The notes: generated by a model from the letters alone, not told the origin. A stretch of DNA of 13,242 nt from Betaproteobacteria bacterium (GCA_009922405.1 RFVZ01000049.1:1-13242); one strand, 5' to 3'. Shown: positions 6,249 through 13,242, counted from the stretch's first letter. Program-made: numbers and translations.

Positions 6249-7177
6249 ATTTCACTCTACCGCTCGAACTGCCCGCCTGGGTGCTGATTGCCGCGCTGGT
6301 CGGTCTAATCATCGGCAGCTTTTTGAACGTCTTGATCGTTCGGCTGCCCCGCATGCTCGAGGCACGCTGGCAAACCGATGCCCGGGCGGTTCTAGAAGAG
6401 GCTCAGGGCAATATTCGTTTGGGTCCTGCCGCGGCAGAACCGAACTCAAGCACGGCCGCGCACTTCGACGGCGTACACCCCGCCGAAGTCCCCCCCAGCG
6501 GGTTCAACCTAGCTTGGCCCCGCTCTCACTGCCCGGCCTGCCACGCTCCCATTCAGACTAAAGATCTGGTGCCCGTATTGTCCTGGCTCTGGTTGCGTGG
6601 CCGATGTGCCGACTGCAGCGCGCCAATATCGATCCGCTACCCTATCGTTGAACTGCTGGGCGCGGCATCCTCCGCCCTGGCCATCGCCCACTTCGGCGCG
6701 ACCACCACCGGTCTGGCAGCCGCAGCGCTCTCATTCGTGCTGATCGCGCTGACGATGATTGATCTTGAGACCCTGCTGCTGCCCGACGAATTAACCATAC
6801 CGCTGCTCTGGCTCGGTCTGCTGGTTAATCTCCAGGGGCACTTTGCTGCGCTAGATGAAGCGGTGATTGGCGCAGTGGTGGGTTACCTCGCGTTATGGAT
6901 GGTTTATCAAGGATTTCGACTCACGACCGGCAAAGAGGGCATGGGCTACGGCGACTTCAAACTCCTTAGCGCGCTCGGGGCATGGTTTGGCTGGTCCCAA
7001 TTGCCGGCGATCTTGCTGCTCGCCTCCGGCGTTGGCGCTGCGGTGGGACTTGGCTTGATTTTTAGTGGCCGACAGGGCCGAGAGGTCCCCATCCCGTTCG
7101 GGCCCTACCTGGCAGGCGCCGGGATCGCTGTGTTGTACCTGGGCGAGCCTCTCGCGCAGATCACCGGTTTTCGTTGA
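6245..7177 (+). CDS. pilD: Type IV prepilin peptidase / N-methyltransferase PilD, probable CTG start
   Basis: Inner-membrane aspartyl protease that cleaves and N-methylates type IV prepilins and type II secretion pseudopilins. The start is unusual: the first conventional codon in frame, GTG at 6281, lies inside the conserved N-terminal helix and has no ribosome binding site. CTG at 6245 follows GGGAG (6234-6238) by six bases, overlaps the dadA TGA as CTGA, and yields (M)NFTLPLELPAWVLIAALVGL, the expected N-terminus; 310 residues result. Two CxxC zinc pairs (C96/C99, C121/C124), the segment MIDLETLLLPDELT and GYGD (catalytic D237) are all present, so the enzyme looks active. An insertion of about 40 residues precedes the zinc region. 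The usual pilB and pilC neighbours are absent upstream. Confidence 0.93.
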   Translation: MNFTLPLELPAWVLIAALVGLIIGSFLNVLIVRLPRMLEARWQTDARAVLEEAQGNIRLGPAAAEPNSSTAAHFDGVHPAEVPPSGFNLAWPRSHCPACHAPIQTKDLVPVLSWLWLRGRCADCSAPISIRYPIVELLGAASSALAIAHFGATTTGLAAAALSFVLIALTMIDLETLLLPDELTIPLLWLGLLVNLQGHFAALDEAVIGAVVGYLALWMVYQGFRLTTGKEGMGYGDFKLLSALGAWFGWSQLPAILLLASGVGAAVGLGLIFSGRQGREVPIPFGPYLAGAGIAVLYLGEPLAQITGFR

Positions 7178-7186
7178 TTGCTGGTT

Positions 7187-7792
7187 GTGAAGCACCGAGC
7201 ACTAATCGGCCTGACAGGGGGCATTGGGAGCGGTAAATCGACCGTCGCCGATGCATTTGCCGCGCTTGGTGCGGGCGTCGTCGATACCGATCAGATCGCG
7301 CATCGCCTGACCGCCCCCAATGGCACCGCGATGCCTGCCATCCTTGCAGAATTTGGCCCAAGCGTCGCAGACTCCACGGGGGCGATGGATCGATCCGTCA
7401 TGCGTGAGATTGTCTTTTCAGATCCGCTGGCCCGCAAACGCCTCGAAGCGATCCTGCACCCAATGATCGGCGCAGAAAGCACTCGTGCGCTCGAAGCCGT
7501 CGACGGTCCTTACAGGATTGTCGTCGTGCCGCTATTGGTGGAAGGGCGCCATTGGCGCTCACGGGTCGATCGGGTGCTTGTGGTGGATTGCCCTAGAGCG
7601 CTCCAAATTGAACGAGTGATTCAACGCAGTGGTTTGGCGCTCGAGCAAATCGAAGCCATTCTGGATGCGCAGGCCACCCGCGAGGAACGACTGGCTCAAG
7701 CCGACGATGTGATTGACAACTCGGGTTTGCCCGCGGAACTGCCGGGCCAGATCCAGGCGCTGCACGCGACATACTGTCAATTGCGCAGTTGA
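7187..7792 (+). CDS. coaE: Dephospho-CoA kinase CoaE
   Basis: Cytoplasmic P-loop kinase that phosphorylates the 3'-OH of dephospho-CoA, the last step of CoA synthesis. The 201-residue product carries GLTGGIGSGKST near the start (P-loop), the DTDQIAHRLT motif for dephospho-CoA binding, and VVVPLLVEGRHW followed by VDRVLVVDCP, all typical. GTG at 7187 (MKHRALIGLTGG) matches the family N-terminus. TTG at 7178, immediately after the pilD stop, would add three residues; neither has a convincing Shine-Dalgarno. It follows pilD with 9 bases between, consistent with one transcript and translational coupling. Confidence 0.94.
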   Translation: MKHRALIGLTGGIGSGKSTVADAFAALGAGVVDTDQIAHRLTAPNGTAMPAILAEFGPSVADSTGAMDRSVMREIVFSDPLARKRLEAILHPMIGAESTRALEAVDGPYRIVVVPLLVEGRHWRSRVDRVLVVDCPRALQIERVIQRSGLALEQIEAILDAQATREERLAQADDVIDNSGLPAELPGQIQALHATYCQLRS

Positions 7793-7839
7793 TTCTGATC
7801 CAACCCACACTTGTTATCTGACTCGGAACACCGCATCGT

Positions 7840-7864
7840 TGCCTTTAGAGCTATCATAAAGGCA
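7840..7864. repeat. Perfect 8-base inverted repeat before zapD
   Basis: TGCCTTTA (7840-7847) and TAAAGGCA (7857-7864) are exact reverse complements separated by the 9-base loop GAGCTATCA. A five-T run follows only after seven more bases (7872-7876), so it is a poor fit to an intrinsic terminator. A -10-like TATCAT lies within the loop and right arm (7852-7857), with no good -35 in register. It could be an operator over a zapD promoter or a weak terminator after coaE. Confidence 0.5.
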
Positions 7865-7899
7865 CGCTGAATTTTTGCCGGTCGTCGGGCGCAATCGAT

Positions 7900-8655
7900 T
7901 TGCTTCAGTACGAATTCCCACTCAACGAACGTATTCGGACACTGCTTCGACTGGAAGATCTGTTCGGAAAATTCGAGCACTTCGTTGCGCGACCCGATTC
8001 GCTCGACCATCACGTTGCGTTGTTGGCGCTTTTCGACATCCTCGAAGTGACCGCTCGGTCAGACATCAAGTCCGATCTGATGCAGGAACTCGAACGCCAA
8101 CGCCAATCCGTCATCAGCTTTCGGGACAAACCCGGCGTGTCCATCGAAGCACTCTCACGCGTGCTCACAGAAATCGAACATGTCGCTAACGCTCTCGGTT
8201 CAACCGTCGGCCGGGCCGGGCAGTACCTTCGTGAAAACGAATGGCTGATGCAAGTTCGTGGACGCACCAATATCCCAGGTGGGGCCAACGAGTTTGACGT
8301 GCCCTCCTACCACGCCTGGCGCAACCGCCCCGCCAACACCCGCCTCCAAAATCTAGCGCAGTGGTTCTTCCCGCTCAGCCCCCTGCGGGATGCCTTACGC
8401 TTGACGCTGCGGCTACTGCGCGACAGCGGCCAGCCCTCCCAGGCCGAGGCCCAGTCCGGAAGCTACCAGCAACAACTTAGTGGCAAGTCCTACCAGTTGC
8501 TGCAGATCCGGATCGCTGACCAGACCCCAGCCATTCCAGAGCTGAGCGCCAACCGGCATATGTTGTGGCTGCGTTTTACCAGCCAGGATGGTGATCTGCG
8601 CCCGCGCGCGTTCGAGGGCAACGTCGAATTCGAGATGACGCTCTGTAACTTCTAA
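7900..8655 (+). CDS. zapD: Cell division protein ZapD
   Basis: Cytoplasmic FtsZ-binding protein that cross-links FtsZ filaments and stabilises the division ring. The 251-residue product has the family's opening, QYEFPLNERIRTLLRLEDLF, later the conserved NEWLMQVRGRTNIPGG and YHAWRNRP, and ends in a mainly beta domain. Length is normal. A TTG at 7900 is the only start that gives the usual N-terminus (MLQYEFPLNE), with only a weak upstream ribosome binding site. It sits in the conserved coaE-zapD-yacG order, 107 bases after coaE. Confidence 0.93.
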   Translation: MLQYEFPLNERIRTLLRLEDLFGKFEHFVARPDSLDHHVALLALFDILEVTARSDIKSDLMQELERQRQSVISFRDKPGVSIEALSRVLTEIEHVANALGSTVGRAGQYLRENEWLMQVRGRTNIPGGANEFDVPSYHAWRNRPANTRLQNLAQWFFPLSPLRDALRLTLRLLRDSGQPSQAEAQSGSYQQQLSGKSYQLLQIRIADQTPAIPELSANRHMLWLRFTSQDGDLRPRAFEGNVEFEMTLCNF

Positions 8656-8658
8656 GCC

Positions 8659-8709
8659 GAGTACAACCAACCGATAGTCGTACTCAAGTACAACTTTTTG
8701 TAGTGTTGT
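8659..8709. promoter_or_regulatory. Cluster of overlapping inverted repeats, putative operator
   Basis: Several short symmetric elements are nested just after zapD: GAGTAC (8659-8664) with GTACTC (8680-8685); GTACT-CA-AGTAC (8680-8691); TACAA-cttt-TTGTA (8689-8702); and ACAAC (8690-8694) with GTTGT (8705-8709). AGTACAAC also occurs as a direct repeat at 8660 and 8687. The stretch is distinctly AT-rich compared with its surroundings. The arrangement suggests binding sites for a dimeric regulator, perhaps the winged-helix protein encoded next. A weak terminator for zapD, with the T-run at 8695-8699, is an alternative. Confidence 0.45.
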
Positions 8710-8734
8710 GTTTTTAAAAACTCTTATTTATTGA
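8706..8734 (+). promoter_or_regulatory. Weak candidate promoter for the winged-helix gene
   Basis: TTGTGT (8706-8711) and TATTGA (8729-8734) are spaced 17 bases apart within an AT-rich stretch that ends at the ribosome binding site. Each hexamer matches the sigma-70 consensus at about four positions. The context is promoter-like, but the exact elements are uncertain. Confidence 0.3.
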
Positions 8735-8765
8735 GGTACGTTTTAGCTCCCAATAGGAGCAAGAC

Positions 8766-9125
8766 GTGGAAGTTAGACAGCGGGGCCTGGTGCCCGCCAT
8801 CGGCAAGATCGCCGACCTGATCACCTGGACACAGGACAACCTCCCGGGTGGGGTTCCGTCCATCGTCTCGCAAGCTGCCTATATCGTGGCAATCCAAACA
8901 ATCGAGGGATGCCCGATTTCGCTCAAGGGGCTGATCGGCTCGATTGGCTGCAGCGAGGCGGGACTACGAAAGCCGCTTCAGCGACTGGTTGACGAAGGCT
9001 GGGTTGAAATCGTCCGCGACCAGGGCGACCAGCGGGTGCGCCGCGCCATTGCAACCGGCAAGCTGCTGGGCGCGCTGGAGGAATTCGCGGACCGCATTGC
9101 CGAACGGGAAACGCAAAAGGCCTAG
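8766..9125 (+). CDS. Small winged-helix (MarR-like) regulator
   Basis: A 119-residue protein with a helix-turn-helix at about 51-76 (ISLKGLIGSIGCSEAGLRKP then LQRLVDEG), a beta wing at about 77-96 (WVEIVRDQGDQRVRRAIA) and a C-terminal helix ending the protein. The pattern of aligned recognition helix, short wing and terminal helix suits a MarR/PadR-sized DNA-binding protein. The GTG start at 8766 is firm: AGGAG (8755-8759) sits six bases upstream. No ligand pocket or partner can be read from the sequence. It interrupts the usual zapD-yacG neighbourhood and has its own AT-rich leader full of inverted repeats, so autoregulation is a reasonable hypothesis. A plasmid or integron replication-type DNA-binding protein cannot be excluded. 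Confidence 0.75.
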   Translation: MEVRQRGLVPAIGKIADLITWTQDNLPGGVPSIVSQAAYIVAIQTIEGCPISLKGLIGSIGCSEAGLRKPLQRLVDEGWVEIVRDQGDQRVRRAIATGKLLGALEEFADRIAERETQKA

Positions 9126-9156
9126 TCGGTATCTGCTTAGCTTGGCCAGCCCTGGC

Positions 9157-9162
9157 TATAAT
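9157..9162 (+). promoter_or_regulatory. Perfect -10 element upstream of yacG
   Basis: TATAAT occurs 30 bases before the yacG start within GGCTATAATCCC. No good -35 lies 16-18 bases upstream (TGCTTA at 9134-9139 is poor). A GCCAG-CC-CTGGC inverted repeat directly precedes it and might help recruit a regulator or mark the end of the upstream transcript. Confidence 0.5.
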
Positions 9163-9191
9163 CCCGCTCGTCAAAAAATCAAGAGCCCTCC

Positions 9192-9413
9192 ATGCCCGCT
9201 GCTCCCGTGCGCACGGTGAATTGCCCGACTTGCCAGCATTTGGTTGAATTCACGCCAAACAGTCGGTACCGACCATTTTGTTCTCAGCGCTGTCGTGAAG
9301 TCGATCTGGGTGCATGGGCCAGCGAGCGCTATGCCATTGCCGAGTCGCCGCCGCCAGAGGACGATCAGGAGACGAGAGGCGGATCAATGATTCGGCCTGA
9401 TTTCGGCAGCTAG
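9192..9413 (+). CDS. yacG: DNA gyrase inhibitor / zinc-binding protein YacG
   Basis: A 73-residue cytoplasmic zinc-finger protein. The family member in E. coli binds the GyrB C-terminal region and inhibits gyrase. The four zinc ligands are C11, C14, C30 and C34 (CPTC and CSQRC), with the YRPFCSQRCREVDLGAWASE block that defines the family and the usual acidic tail. The ATG at 9192 gives the normal N-terminus; the ribosome binding site is weak. It sits in the conserved zapD-yacG position and is convergent with mutT, 19 bases apart. Confidence 0.95.
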   Translation: MPAAPVRTVNCPTCQHLVEFTPNSRYRPFCSQRCREVDLGAWASERYAIAESPPPEDDQETRGGSMIRPDFGS

Positions 9414-9432
9414 TACCTACCAACACTAACGC

Positions 9433-9840
9433 CTAATATCTTAGCCAGGCAATGAGGGGCTCAGTCGCGGGCAGTAACGGAGTCGGCAATCCATCCACAC
9501 CCGAGTCCGGATCCCACCACCTCAATTCTTGACCTTCGCGCCCGAACGCTTGGCCATGCCACTGGTCAAGTCGTGCTTCGACGCGCCGGAACCAGAGCCG
9601 GACATGCGCATGGGCGTAAACATGGCGACGAATCATCCAGGGCGTGGATTGCACGACCGAAATTCCTAACTCTTCCTGCAATTCGCGCGCGAGGGCGTCA
9701 CCGACCGATTCACCAGCCTCGATTTTGCCCCCTGGAAACTCCCACCACCCGGCGTAGGCTTTGCCTGCCGGTCGCTGTGCCAGCAGGACGTGGCCGCGCG
9801 CATCAAACAGCACGCCAACGGCCACATCGATCTCAGCCAC
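9433..9840 (-). CDS. mutT: 8-oxo-dGTP diphosphatase MutT (Nudix hydrolase)
   Basis: Hydrolyses 8-oxo-dGTP to the monophosphate and so prevents A:T to C:G transversions. The 135-residue product has a perfect Nudix box GX5EX7REUXEEXGU (G38 to I60: GGKIEAGE then RELQEELGI), preceded by the family's AQRPAGKAYAGWWEFPGG. I place the start at GTG 9840, giving MAEIDVAVGVLF-type N-terminus and an 8-base overlap with the stop of the upstream ATPase. The open frame continues to 9930, but that part is the ATPase gene read in another frame. Translational coupling to the ATPase is likely. No strong Shine-Dalgarno is visible. Confidence 0.93.
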   Translation of the reverse strand: MAEIDVAVGVLFDARGHVLLAQRPAGKAYAGWWEFPGGKIEAGESVGDALARELQEELGISVVQSTPWMIRRHVYAHAHVRLWFRRVEARLDQWHGQAFGREGQELRWWDPDSGVDGLPTPLLPATEPLIAWLRY

Positions 9841-10750
9841 CGTGGCGGGCCTGGTCTGCGCATTGCCCAACCCAGTCGCGGGCAAACTGGGCTGCGACGC
9901 GGCCTGATCTTGAACCGCGCTCCAGCGCAAAACGCAGGGCTGCGGTGCGCGCGGCCGCGTCGAGCGTCAGGCCATGCTGCGCAAGCCAATGGGCCGCCAC
10001 ATCCAGGTAAGCGTCCTGGCGAAAGGGATAGAACGCGACCCAGAGGCCGAAACGCTCCGAAAGCGAGACCTTTTCTTCGGTGGTATCGCCCGGATGAATT
10101 TCGCCGTCGTCTTGGTGCCGCGCTTCCAGGTTCTCGCGCATCGTCTCGGGAAGGAGATGGCGGCGATTGGAAGTGGCATAGATCAGCACATGATCGCCGG
10201 TCGAAGCGATCGAGCCGTCGAGTGCGCTCTTCATCGCCTTGTAGCCTGCCTCACCTTGCTCAAAGGACAAATCATCACAAAAGACGATGAATCGCTCCGG
10301 GCGTCCCCGCAGCCGCTCGACCAGTTCGGGCAGGTCAGTGAGATCGTCCTTGTCAACTTCAATCAGACGTAAACCCTGGCCCGCAAACTCGTGCAGGCAG
10401 GCCCGAATGAGGGAACTCTTACCAGTCCCGCGCGCCCCAGTTAACAAAACGTTATTGGCGGGCAGCCCTTCAACAAAATGACGCGTATTGCGCACGACCA
10501 ACCGCTTGGCCTCATCGGCCTGGCGGATGTCATCCAAGGTGATTTTGGCCACCTGCATGACCGGCTCGAGCGCGCCAAAGCGGCCGAAAATCGACTGCTG
10601 GCGCCGCCACCGAAACGCGATCGACGCGTTCCAATCAGGCTCTCGCGGCGCGGGTAGGAGCGGTTCGAGACGTTCGAGCAGGCGCTCAAGACGAGCGGAG
10701 ACGGTCGATCCCGCATCCGATGAAAGCGGCGGTGAAACGGGGGCACTCAT
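9833..10750 (-). CDS. AAA+ ATPase of the DUF815 family
   Basis: A 305-residue P-loop ATPase of unknown cellular role, found beside argJ and mutT in many betaproteobacteria. Walker A GARGTGKS (105-112), Walker B FIVFCDD (154-160) and a sensor-1/arginine region YATSNRRHLLPE (191 onward) are intact; SERFGLWVAFYPF follows in the lid. The N-terminal 60 residues are a variable, partly coiled region. The start ATG overlaps the argJ stop as ATGA, and the end overlaps mutT, so the three genes form a tight coupled operon. A helper role in DNA- or protein-remodelling is often assumed for this family, but nothing here demonstrates it. Confidence 0.92.
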   Translation of the reverse strand: MSAPVSPPLSSDAGSTVSARLERLLERLEPLLPAPREPDWNASIAFRWRRQQSIFGRFGALEPVMQVAKITLDDIRQADEAKRLVVRNTRHFVEGLPANNVLLTGARGTGKSSLIRACLHEFAGQGLRLIEVDKDDLTDLPELVERLRGRPERFIVFCDDLSFEQGEAGYKAMKSALDGSIASTGDHVLIYATSNRRHLLPETMRENLEARHQDDGEIHPGDTTEEKVSLSERFGLWVAFYPFRQDAYLDVAAHWLAQHGLTLDAAARTAALRFALERGSRSGRVAAQFARDWVGQCADQARHGG

Positions 10751-11947
10751 GAGCGGTAATCCGCGTTGATTGATACATAGTCATGCGAAAGATCACAAGT
10801 CCAGACGGTCGTCGTCGCCTGCCCACGACCGAGGGCCACGCGAATCGTGATCTCAGATTGACGCATCACGCGCTGGCCATCTTCTTCTCGATAGTCCGGG
10901 TCACGACCGCCCCCTTGGGCCACCCGGACGCGATCGAGCCAGACATCGACCAAGCGGACATCGAGGTCTTCGATTCCGGCGTAGCCGATCGCGGCGAGAA
11001 TGCGGCCCGGTCTTCACGAGCGGCGAGTGCGCAATCGAATAGGCGACTTGCGCCGCCTCGGCCGCGGTTCCAGCGGACTCGACCTGGATCGTGATGAATT
11101 TGGTTGCCCCCTCACCGTCGCGTACGATGGCTTGTGCCAACTCGAGTGCCACTTCGGTCATCAATGCACGTAATTGCAGGGCCTCGGTGCTCTCGCCGTC
11201 GGTGATGTGCAATGCACCTGCGCCACTGGCGATCACCATGAAGCTGTCGTTGGTCGACATGTCACCATCGATCGTGATGCGATTAAAGCTGGCGTCCGCG
11301 ATCTCGCGAACCCAGCGGGCCAGAAGCGTCTGAGGCACTGCCGCGTCGGTGGCCATAAAACCCAGCATCGTTGCCATGTTGGGACGAATCATCCCGGCGC
11401 CTTTCGCGATGCCCGTCACCGCAACGCGGTACCCGCCAATCACGGCAGTCCTTGAAGCGGCCTTCGGAATCGTGTCGGTCGTCATGATGGCGCGTGCGGC
11501 CTCGGCCCAGTGGGCGGGCGCCGCGTTAGCAATGGCGGCTGGGAGCGCAGCCACAATTCGATCCACCGGCAGGGGCTCAAGAATCACACCCGTGGAAAAC
11601 GGCAGGATGGCCTGCGCTGCGCAGCCCAGTTCGTGGGCCATCCGATCACACGTTAAACGCGCAGCTGCCATCCCAGGATCACCAGTCCCGGCGTTGGCAT
11701 TGCCCGTATTAATGACCAACGCGCGGATGGGGGTGTGCTGGGCCAAATGTTCGAGACAAACCGTGACCGGAGCAGCGCAAAACCGGTTGCGGGTGAAAAC
11801 GCCCGCCACGCTCGCCGTTGGGGCCAGCAAGAGGACGGTGAGATCGTCCCGGTTCGCCTTGCGAACGCCCGCCTGGGCGATTCCAAGTTCAACACCGGCA
11901 ATGCTGGCGAGCGACGACGGATCGGGCGCGGAGAGGTTAACGGCCAT
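10747..11947 (-). pseudogene. argJ: argJ (glutamate N-acetyltransferase), frameshifted by an apparent 26-base deletion
   Basis: Encodes the bifunctional ornithine acetyltransferase / N-acetylglutamate synthase of the cyclic arginine pathway. Residues 1-313 are good ArgJ: FTRN at 51-54, INTGNANAGTG, and the self-cleavage and nucleophile site PNMATMLGFMATDA (nucleophile T193). After SPLVKT (codon ends at 11009) the frame goes off into a Arg/Pro-rich tail that stops at 10901. The correct C-terminus resumes one frame over at 11007: GRILAAIGYAGIEDLDVRLV and onward to DLSHDYVSINADYRS, ending at 10747. The family reads about AFFASDPNLGRI at this point, so roughly nine codons are replaced by one base. 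Repaired, the protein would be about 408 residues, the normal size. The remaining frames show no other damage, so the lesion is recent or an assembly error. Confidence 0.88.
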
Positions 11948-12012
11948 GATTCAGCTCAAAAATCGGGGACAAAATTGGAGGCAAAGGCATGGGAACAATC
12001 ACAAACCGGATC

Positions 12013-13242
12013 TTAAGCCGCCTGCGGCTGGGGCTCCGAGCTGGGTAGTGCCTTCAGACCCCGAATCGCCGGCAGGCTCCAGGCCACCCAGGCCAACACA
12101 AGTGCACTGGCAGACGCCAGACCCAGGCTTGCCCGCAAACTGACGTGTTCCCCTAACCAACCCCCGACCAGTGCGCCAGGCCCAGCGGCGAGCAAGCTTA
12201 ACCAGCGCATCGTGCTGGTCATTCGACCCAACATTGGCGCTGGTGTCACCGACTGGCGAAGCGCCAGGAAATTAATGAAGATGAAGATCGCGCCAGCCGA
12301 AAAACTCATCAACATCAATGCAAATGCGGCAACGCCCCAAAAACCTTCGGGGGCGAGGGCGAGCAATCCCCAGCCGGCACCTGTTACGGCATAGCCCAAC
12401 ACGAGGCAAGGCCCCGGGCCAAAGCGGTGGCTCCAGCGATGCCCAAGCAGGCTTCCAACGATGGTCCCGATCCCCATCCCGGCATAGCTGAATCCGATCG
12501 CCTGCTCAGTTAGCCCCAGCGTGCGGGTGGCAAACAAAATCTGGACCGTGAGCGCCACGTAATGGGCCATCTGCCAAATTCCCATGAGGACAGCCAAGGT
12601 CATTAACAAACGATGTCGGGCCACAAACTGCAGTCCCGCCCACAATTCGCGCATAAACGAAGAACTCACCAATGAGGAGCCCATGTTTGAGGCACCCACC
12701 ATCGGAGAGTCAGGCCGGTCTCTCAACGTTTCGCGCAGCGGCAACCCCCGCAGGATCAGCGCGGAGCCCAGTAATAAACACGCGTTAATCAGGAGCGAAA
12801 CGGGTGCACCCAGCACTTTGATCAGTAGCCCAGCAATCCCTGGCCCAATCACCTCCGCCCCGGAGTTTGCAAGCGCATTCTTTGCATGGGCCTGCACCAG
12901 GCGCTCGCGCCCCACCACTTGGGTGAGGACAATCTGTGCCGCACTGCCCGACACCGTATGCACCGCACCCAGCAGTAAGCCCACCCCATAAAGCCACGTC
13001 ATCGAGAGCTGACCGAGCCAGGCCGCTAAGGGCACACTGGCCGACGCAAAGGCAATCAGGGCCTCACCCACGAGGTAAACCGGGAGCTTGCGCACCCGGT
13101 CCAGCCACACCCCAGAAGGCAGTGAAAGCACGATAAACGGGGTCAGTTCAGCCGCCGTCAGCAAACCCATTTGCGTGGGCGAGGCGTGCAAAAGTACCGC
13201 CGCCGTGAGCGGCAGCGCCAGCAACATGACCTGATTTGCAAA
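12013..13242 (-). CDS. MFS_3 / EntS-like major facilitator exporter, truncated at the window end
   Basis: Inner-membrane transporter of the EntS/MFS_3 group, often siderophore or drug exporters; the substrate cannot be read here. The frame runs off the right edge without a start: codons for FANQV precede the first ATG (13227), and FANQVMLLALPL is the usual interior of the first membrane helix, so the real start lies beyond the window. About 409 residues are present. Family marks include LPSGVWLDRVRKLP in the cytoplasmic loop 2-3, QVVGRERLVQAHAKNA and the long run of hydrophobic helices to the end. It stops 65 bases before argJ on the same strand, where secA would more commonly stand in related genomes. 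Confidence 0.88.
   Translation of the reverse strand, partial: FANQVMLLALPLTAAVLLHASPTQMGLLTAAELTPFIVLSLPSGVWLDRVRKLPVYLVGEALIAFASASVPLAAWLGQLSMTWLYGVGLLLGAVHTVSGSAAQIVLTQVVGRERLVQAHAKNALANSGAEVIGPGIAGLLIKVLGAPVSLLINACLLLGSALILRGLPLRETLRDRPDSPMVGASNMGSSLVSSSFMRELWAGLQFVARHRLLMTLAVLMGIWQMAHYVALTVQILFATRTLGLTEQAIGFSYAGMGIGTIVGSLLGHRWSHRFGPGPCLVLGYAVTGAGWGLLALAPEGFWGVAAFALMLMSFSAGAIFIFINFLALRQSVTPAPMLGRMTSTMRWLSLLAAGPGALVGGWLGEHVSLRASLGLASASALVLAWVAWSLPAIRGLKALPSSEPQPQAA

Noticed and set aside
9414..9432. Search for a bidirectional terminator between convergent yacG and mutT
   Set aside because: The 19-base gap has no hairpin or T-run.
1..13242. CRISPR arrays, tRNA or rRNA genes, insertion-sequence ends, prophage genes
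   Set aside because: No regularly spaced repeats, cloverleaf-like segments, transposase motifs or phage proteins were seen on either strand.

Overview
This looks like a chromosomal contig from a GC-rich betaproteobacterium, most likely Burkholderiales. The clearest sign is the gene neighbourhood pilD-coaE-zapD-yacG-mutT-ATPase-argJ, typical of that group, together with a FNR/ANR-type site and the protein families present. Both ends cut through genes, and bases 1-12 are the inner part of the Tn5/Nextera mosaic end, so the left edge is a library artefact and not native DNA.

Layout. (1) 1-86: adapter remnant plus the first codons of a minus-strand gene. (2) 218-4207, minus strand: a complete sulfate ABC importer operon, sbp-cysT-cysW-cysA, with a GTGA stop/start overlap between cysT and cysW and a small hairpin right after the cysW stop. 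(3) 4208-4375: a divergent regulatory region with an inverted repeat on the sbp side and a near-perfect FNR/ANR box placed exactly as in a class II promoter for a small unknown membrane-anchored protein (4376-4666). (4) 4717-4917: a single-aptamer glycine riboswitch in front of a DadA-like FAD amino-acid dehydrogenase (4923-6248). (5) 6245-9413, plus strand: pilD (apparently starting at CTG, overlapping the dehydrogenase stop), coaE, zapD, an orphan winged-helix regulator behind an AT-rich, palindrome-dense promoter, and yacG. (6) 9433-13242, minus strand: a partial MFS exporter, argJ broken by an apparent 26-base deletion, a DUF815-type AAA+ ATPase and mutT.

How the parts relate. Sulfate import, pantothenate/CoA synthesis, arginine synthesis, nucleotide-pool sanitation and division-ring assembly are ordinary housekeeping. 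The unusual part is 4200-6300: an oxygen-responsive promoter for an unknown small protein, then a glycine-sensing RNA controlling an amino-acid dehydrogenase whose stop codon is fused to the start of the prepilin peptidase gene. That places pilD, and perhaps coaE, potentially under glycine control, in the place where pilB-pilC would normally sit. The argJ lesion is either a real inactivation or an assembly error, and it matters for any prediction of arginine prototrophy. I see no CRISPR array, tRNA, rRNA, insertion sequence or phage module.
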